The notes under the pieces: generated by a model
The model's database searches: none
What the model saw: only the letters and a program-made list of their open reading frames with translations
Told to the model about the DNA's origin: nothing
Origin: an uncultured Verrucomicrobiales bacterium
Lineage (GTDB): Bacteria > Verrucomicrobiota > Verrucomicrobiia > Verrucomicrobiales > Akkermansiaceae
NCBI GenBank assembly: GCA_937969125.1
Contig: CALBVA010000298.1
Coordinates: 1 to 7,411 of the forward strand
Length of the DNA stretch: 7,411 nucleotides
Direction of reading: 5' to 3'
Made by a program: the position numbers and the translations under genes
Shown here: piece after piece, positions 4,694 through 7,411 of the stretch
Layout of the letters: each line of letters opens with the position of its first letter
Numbering within the stretch: the first letter of the stretch is position 1

Positions 4694-6154
4694 TTATTGC
4701 TTTTCAACCTTCTCCGGCTTGCTGCCCGGTGGCGGTGGAGGAGTTTGGGTGCCATTGCCAATCTTCCCGTCCTCGGGCTTCGCGGGCTGCGGGGCGGGCG
4801 GGATGCGGATGGGCTCGGTGATGGCTTCGATCTTTTTCTTGGGTGCCTGCTTTGGAGTCTCCTGTGGACGGGCGATTCCCGGTGGCGGAGTGGTAGGCCT
4901 GACGCCGGGGAGGGGAGGAGTCTGGGCATTGCTGCTTGGGACTTTTACGGGAGGGGTGGCCACGCTGACCTTGGGTTTCTTCACCTTCTTGGCTTTGATA
5001 AACTCCTGTCGATTCTTGGTCAGAGTGCCGGTGGCGGCAGTGCTGATGAGGAAATGGCGGCCTTCGTAAGTTTTCCGGCTCACAGCGAGGCTCTTCTCGA
5101 TGTCTCCCATATTTTGAAGGCGGGCCTCGAAGCGGCTCTTCTCCTCAATGCTGGCGTCTTCCGCTGGAGCTTCCGGACGGGTCGGACCATTCAGGACCTT
5201 GATCGTCGCAATATACTCGGTGGGCTTGGCGGGAGGAGTCGGGGTGTCCGGCTTGTCCTCTTTGGTCTCCTCAATCTTCACTGGAGTGAGTGTGATCTCG
5301 AAGTTGCTCCCGGCAGAGTCGGTTGCTTTGACGATCCGTTGGCCCTTCTCTGCCGCTTTCTCCTTGGCCTCTTCCGGCGTGAGGAGCGAGGTGAAGGAGA
5401 GTTTGGTGAACTGCTGCTTCAGCGGGAAGACTTCGTTTGATTTGGTCTCCTCTGTTTCGGTAAGGCCATCGAGGATGAAGTTATCCATTACGGTCTTGCG
5501 GCTCACGCTCCAGGGTTTGAAGGAAGGATCTCCCGGAGCGGTGACTTCGAATTTTATTGTTCCTTCCTCCAGAAGAGGGAAGGACTTGGTGATCCACTGA
5601 TCCGGATCAGAGCCGAGGAAGGCAAAACTCTGTTGGGTGACGTAAACGCCGGAGTCATCATCAGAGAGGCGGACAAAGCGTCCGGCAGTTTCGCTGGAGC
5701 CTCCGGTGGATTCCCGCTCCTTGCCGAAGATGATGTTCACCTTCTCCTCGCCTCCTTTGGAGAGCACAATCGATTCCGTCTTCGAGTTCTTACCTTCCTT
5801 CGAGGGATCGAGTTCGAAGCGGTCGTAGAATTTCGCCTTCACCGGGACGCCTTGGGCGATTTTGGTGTCACGGAGGGCATTCATGACACGGCTGAGTCGG
5901 TTGATGTCGGCAGGGAAGTTGTCATGCTCGGCAACCGTCCAGCGGTCATCGACTTTTTTCAAGTTCACCGTCTTCCCGGCGGTGGTGACGCTCATGGAGT
6001 CGGCGGATTCCACGATGTCGGGTTCGATAAGAGTTGAGCCGACATCGAGCTTTGTGGTGGAGGTGATGTCCTCGGGAACATCTTTCGATTTTACGAAAAT
6101 AATTCCGGTGACGATGGCGATGATCCAGAGAATCAGAAGTGAAATACGTGACAT
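4694..6154 (-). CDS. DUF4340 domain protein, membrane anchored, with proline-rich tail
   Basis: A 486-residue protein of the DUF4340 family, usually encoded beside GldG-type proteins and ABC transporter subunits; its biochemical role is not established. The N-terminus (SRISLLILWIIAIVTGIIFV, residues 2-21) is one membrane helix, most likely an uncleaved anchor that exports the rest. Residues about 45-190 carry the first DUF4340-like unit (for example VNLKKVDDRWTVAEHDNFPADINRL, written here as VNLKKVDDRW then FPADINRL), with SGVYVTQQSFAFL and WITKSFPLL near its end; a second, more diverged half continues to about 385. From about 389 to the end the chain is a Pro/Lys-rich low-complexity tail of about 98 residues, including PPPPPG, longer than I expect for the family. 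The start ATG 6154 is supported by the membrane helix directly after it. It follows the GldG-family gene with a 48-bp gap and is very likely co-transcribed with it. No clear Shine-Dalgarno is seen. Confidence 0.85.
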   Translation of the reverse strand: MSRISLLILWIIAIVTGIIFVKSKDVPEDITSTTKLDVGSTLIEPDIVESADSMSVTTAGKTVNLKKVDDRWTVAEHDNFPADINRLSRVMNALRDTKIAQGVPVKAKFYDRFELDPSKEGKNSKTESIVLSKGGEEKVNIIFGKERESTGGSSETAGRFVRLSDDDSGVYVTQQSFAFLGSDPDQWITKSFPLLEEGTIKFEVTAPGDPSFKPWSVSRKTVMDNFILDGLTETEETKSNEVFPLKQQFTKLSFTSLLTPEEAKEKAAEKGQRIVKATDSAGSNFEITLTPVKIEETKEDKPDTPTPPAKPTEYIATIKVLNGPTRPEAPAEDASIEEKSRFEARLQNMGDIEKSLAVSRKTYEGRHFLISTAATGTLTKNRQEFIKAKKVKKPKVSVATPPVKVPSSNAQTPPLPGVRPTTPPPGIARPQETPKQAPKKKIEAITEPIRIPPAPQPAKPEDGKIGNGTQTPPPPPGSKPEKVEKQ

Positions 6155-6202
6155 GGTTTCAGTGACTGGTTCGTGTTCAAAAAATAAGGTGGGTTTGGAA
6201 AA

Positions 6203-7411
6203 TTAGCGGGCATTGGTGCTGAATTTCCGGAAGGCGAAGGTTCCGAGCCCGATAGCAATGACGACGAGTGGAACGATGAGCAGAGATTTCCAGAAGATGC
6301 CTGCTTTGATGGCATCGATGGAGGACTGGTAGTTCTTTTGCTCCTTACGAATGGACTTGTTGGCATCGGCCTGGATTTTCAGGAGTTCATCGCGCTTGGC
6401 AATGAGGTCCGGAGTGAACTGGGCGGCGTTGCTCTGGGTCATTTGTGAGCGGATCTTGCTGAACTCCGCAGAGGCATCATCGGCCTTCTTTTGATACTCG
6501 GCGATTCTCTCGCCAGAAGTTTTCTCAAAGTCAGCCTCCAGATCGGCGAGCACGGTGAAGGTACGGTAGACCGGGGTGCGGGCACGGGAACCGACAAGAT
6601 GCCGTGAGCCAGCAGCTTGATCGAGGATGTTCATGATGAAGGGGCCATTACCACTGACCGGGGCGACGGACCTGCCGAAGAAGTCGTTACGGATGGCATA
6701 GGAGATATTATCGGCCAGGAAGTCGGAGTCCGCGATGAGATAGAGGTTTCCTTTCTCGGAGGCACTGGCGAGAGCGGAGGATTTCTCCTCTTTTTCTGTC
6801 TCGTCCTTCTTTTCTCCGTCCTTTTCCGCTTCTTCTTTGGCGGAGGGATCGCCGTCCGGGAAGGCGGTTTCAAACTGACCATTGAGATGGAGGACAAAAG
6901 CACCGCGGACGTCATTGGAATCCTTTTTACCCAATGCGAAGCGGAGCTGTTCCTGCCCCTGCTGAGTCATCAGGCTCTGACCCGGGACGGAGGTGTAATT
7001 GTAGGATGACTCCACGAGACGGGTGACATTGAGACCAGACCCAATGGATCCGCCGGGCTCAGAGAAGAAAGCACCAGGAGCGAGGAAGGCGAGGTTCTGA
7101 AGTCCGGAGAGGGAGAGGTCGTCTTTCACCGGCATCGCTTTTTCGTCAAGGACCAGGATGGCTTTGTTCCGCTCATTGGCATAAGTGCGGTCAATGAGGA
7201 CCTCGTCCTTCGCATACTTCACGCCGTGTTTTGCGAAGAGTTTTGGCAGAGTGGAGTCAGTTGGGGTGCCACCTTGCGGAGGCATTCCGGGCATCTGCTG
7301 TTGCCGGCCGGACTGCGCAGCCATGGCTGAGAAGGAATCGACACAGGCAATGACGGTGCCACCGCGGAGGAGGTATTGATCGAGGGCGAACTCGGCTTTC
7401 TCCGAAATACC
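6203..7411 (-). CDS. GldG-family ABC transporter auxiliary protein, C-terminal part
   Basis: The frame is open from the window edge to TAA at 6205-6203, giving 402 visible residues; the gene begins beyond 7411. The ATG at 7324 is internal: the 29 codons before it read into a typical family segment, ALDQYLLRGGTVIACVDSFS, matching the 'ID-x-FVLRGG-x-V-x-x-x-VDP' region of GldG/ABC-type auxiliary proteins. The middle holds a long extracytoplasmic domain, with a Glu/Lys-rich disordered insert (SAKEEAEKDGEKKDETEKEE). Near the end comes a coiled-coil-like region (ADFEKTSGERIAEYQKKADD and following) and one C-terminal membrane helix (SLLIVPLVVIAIGLGTFAF). In gliding Bacteroidota GldG works with the ABC components GldA and GldF; in other phyla homologues accompany ABC transporters of unknown substrate, and gliding should not be assumed. 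The DUF4340 gene follows after 48 bp. ATPase and permease genes are expected upstream, outside the window. Confidence 0.85.
   Translation of the reverse strand, partial: GISEKAEFALDQYLLRGGTVIACVDSFSAMAAQSGRQQQMPGMPPQGGTPTDSTLPKLFAKHGVKYAKDEVLIDRTYANERNKAILVLDEKAMPVKDDLSLSGLQNLAFLAPGAFFSEPGGSIGSGLNVTRLVESSYNYTSVPGQSLMTQQGQEQLRFALGKKDSNDVRGAFVLHLNGQFETAFPDGDPSAKEEAEKDGEKKDETEKEEKSSALASASEKGNLYLIADSDFLADNISYAIRNDFFGRSVAPVSGNGPFIMNILDQAAGSRHLVGSRARTPVYRTFTVLADLEADFEKTSGERIAEYQKKADDASAEFSKIRSQMTQSNAAQFTPDLIAKRDELLKIQADANKSIRKEQKNYQSSIDAIKAGIFWKSLLIVPLVVIAIGLGTFAFRKFSTNAR

Noticed and set aside
4628..5440. 270-codon plus-strand frame opposite the DUF4340 gene
   Set aside because: Antisense to a recognised family with an N-terminal membrane helix; no domain of its own.
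7322..7324. ATG at 7324 as the true start of the GldG-family gene
   Set aside because: The frame stays open for 29 codons to the window edge and those codons encode a conserved family segment, so the start lies outside.

Overview
The window looks like chromosomal DNA of a Verrucomicrobiota bacterium. It is high in GC by eye and densely coded. It carries a DUF3516-type Ski2-like helicase and a GldG-family/DUF4340 gene pair, a combination I associate with that phylum. The phylum call is an inference from gene content. No mobile element, CRISPR array, tRNA or rRNA was seen.

Layout, plus strand: (1) the 3' end of a dGTPase (dgt-like) gene, 1-401; (2) a 128-bp spacer holding an imperfect inverted repeat; (3) a long Ski2-like SF2 helicase, 530-3067, most likely starting at TTG behind a good ribosome binding site; (4) a spacer with a plausible sigma-70-type promoter; (5) a two-gene unit made of a Pro/Ala-rich, low-complexity, C-terminally anchored membrane protein (3208-3891) and a 27-residue hydrophobic mini-protein (3930-4013), closed by a strong intrinsic terminator; (6) a thioredoxin gene, 4114-4434, with its own terminator. 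A possible trxA promoter overlaps the preceding terminator and would place transcription initiation at or next to the ATG.

Layout, minus strand, convergent with trxA: an intergenic stretch of about 200 bp with hairpins and no convincing gene; a DUF4340 protein with an N-terminal membrane anchor and a long proline-rich tail (6154-4694); then a GldG-family ABC-transporter auxiliary protein (complement of 6203 to beyond 7411), cut by the window end. The last two are probably the 3' end of an ABC-transporter operon whose ATPase and permease genes would lie beyond position 7411.

The plus-strand housekeeping genes (dNTP hydrolysis, RNA helicase, thioredoxin) show no obvious joint pathway. The least explained part is the 3127-4096 unit: a disordered protein carrying spaced T-[IV]-x-L-[KRQ]-[TS] motifs, a membrane anchor, and a tiny membrane peptide next door. 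It is the best candidate here for something undescribed, but no function can be assigned from sequence alone.
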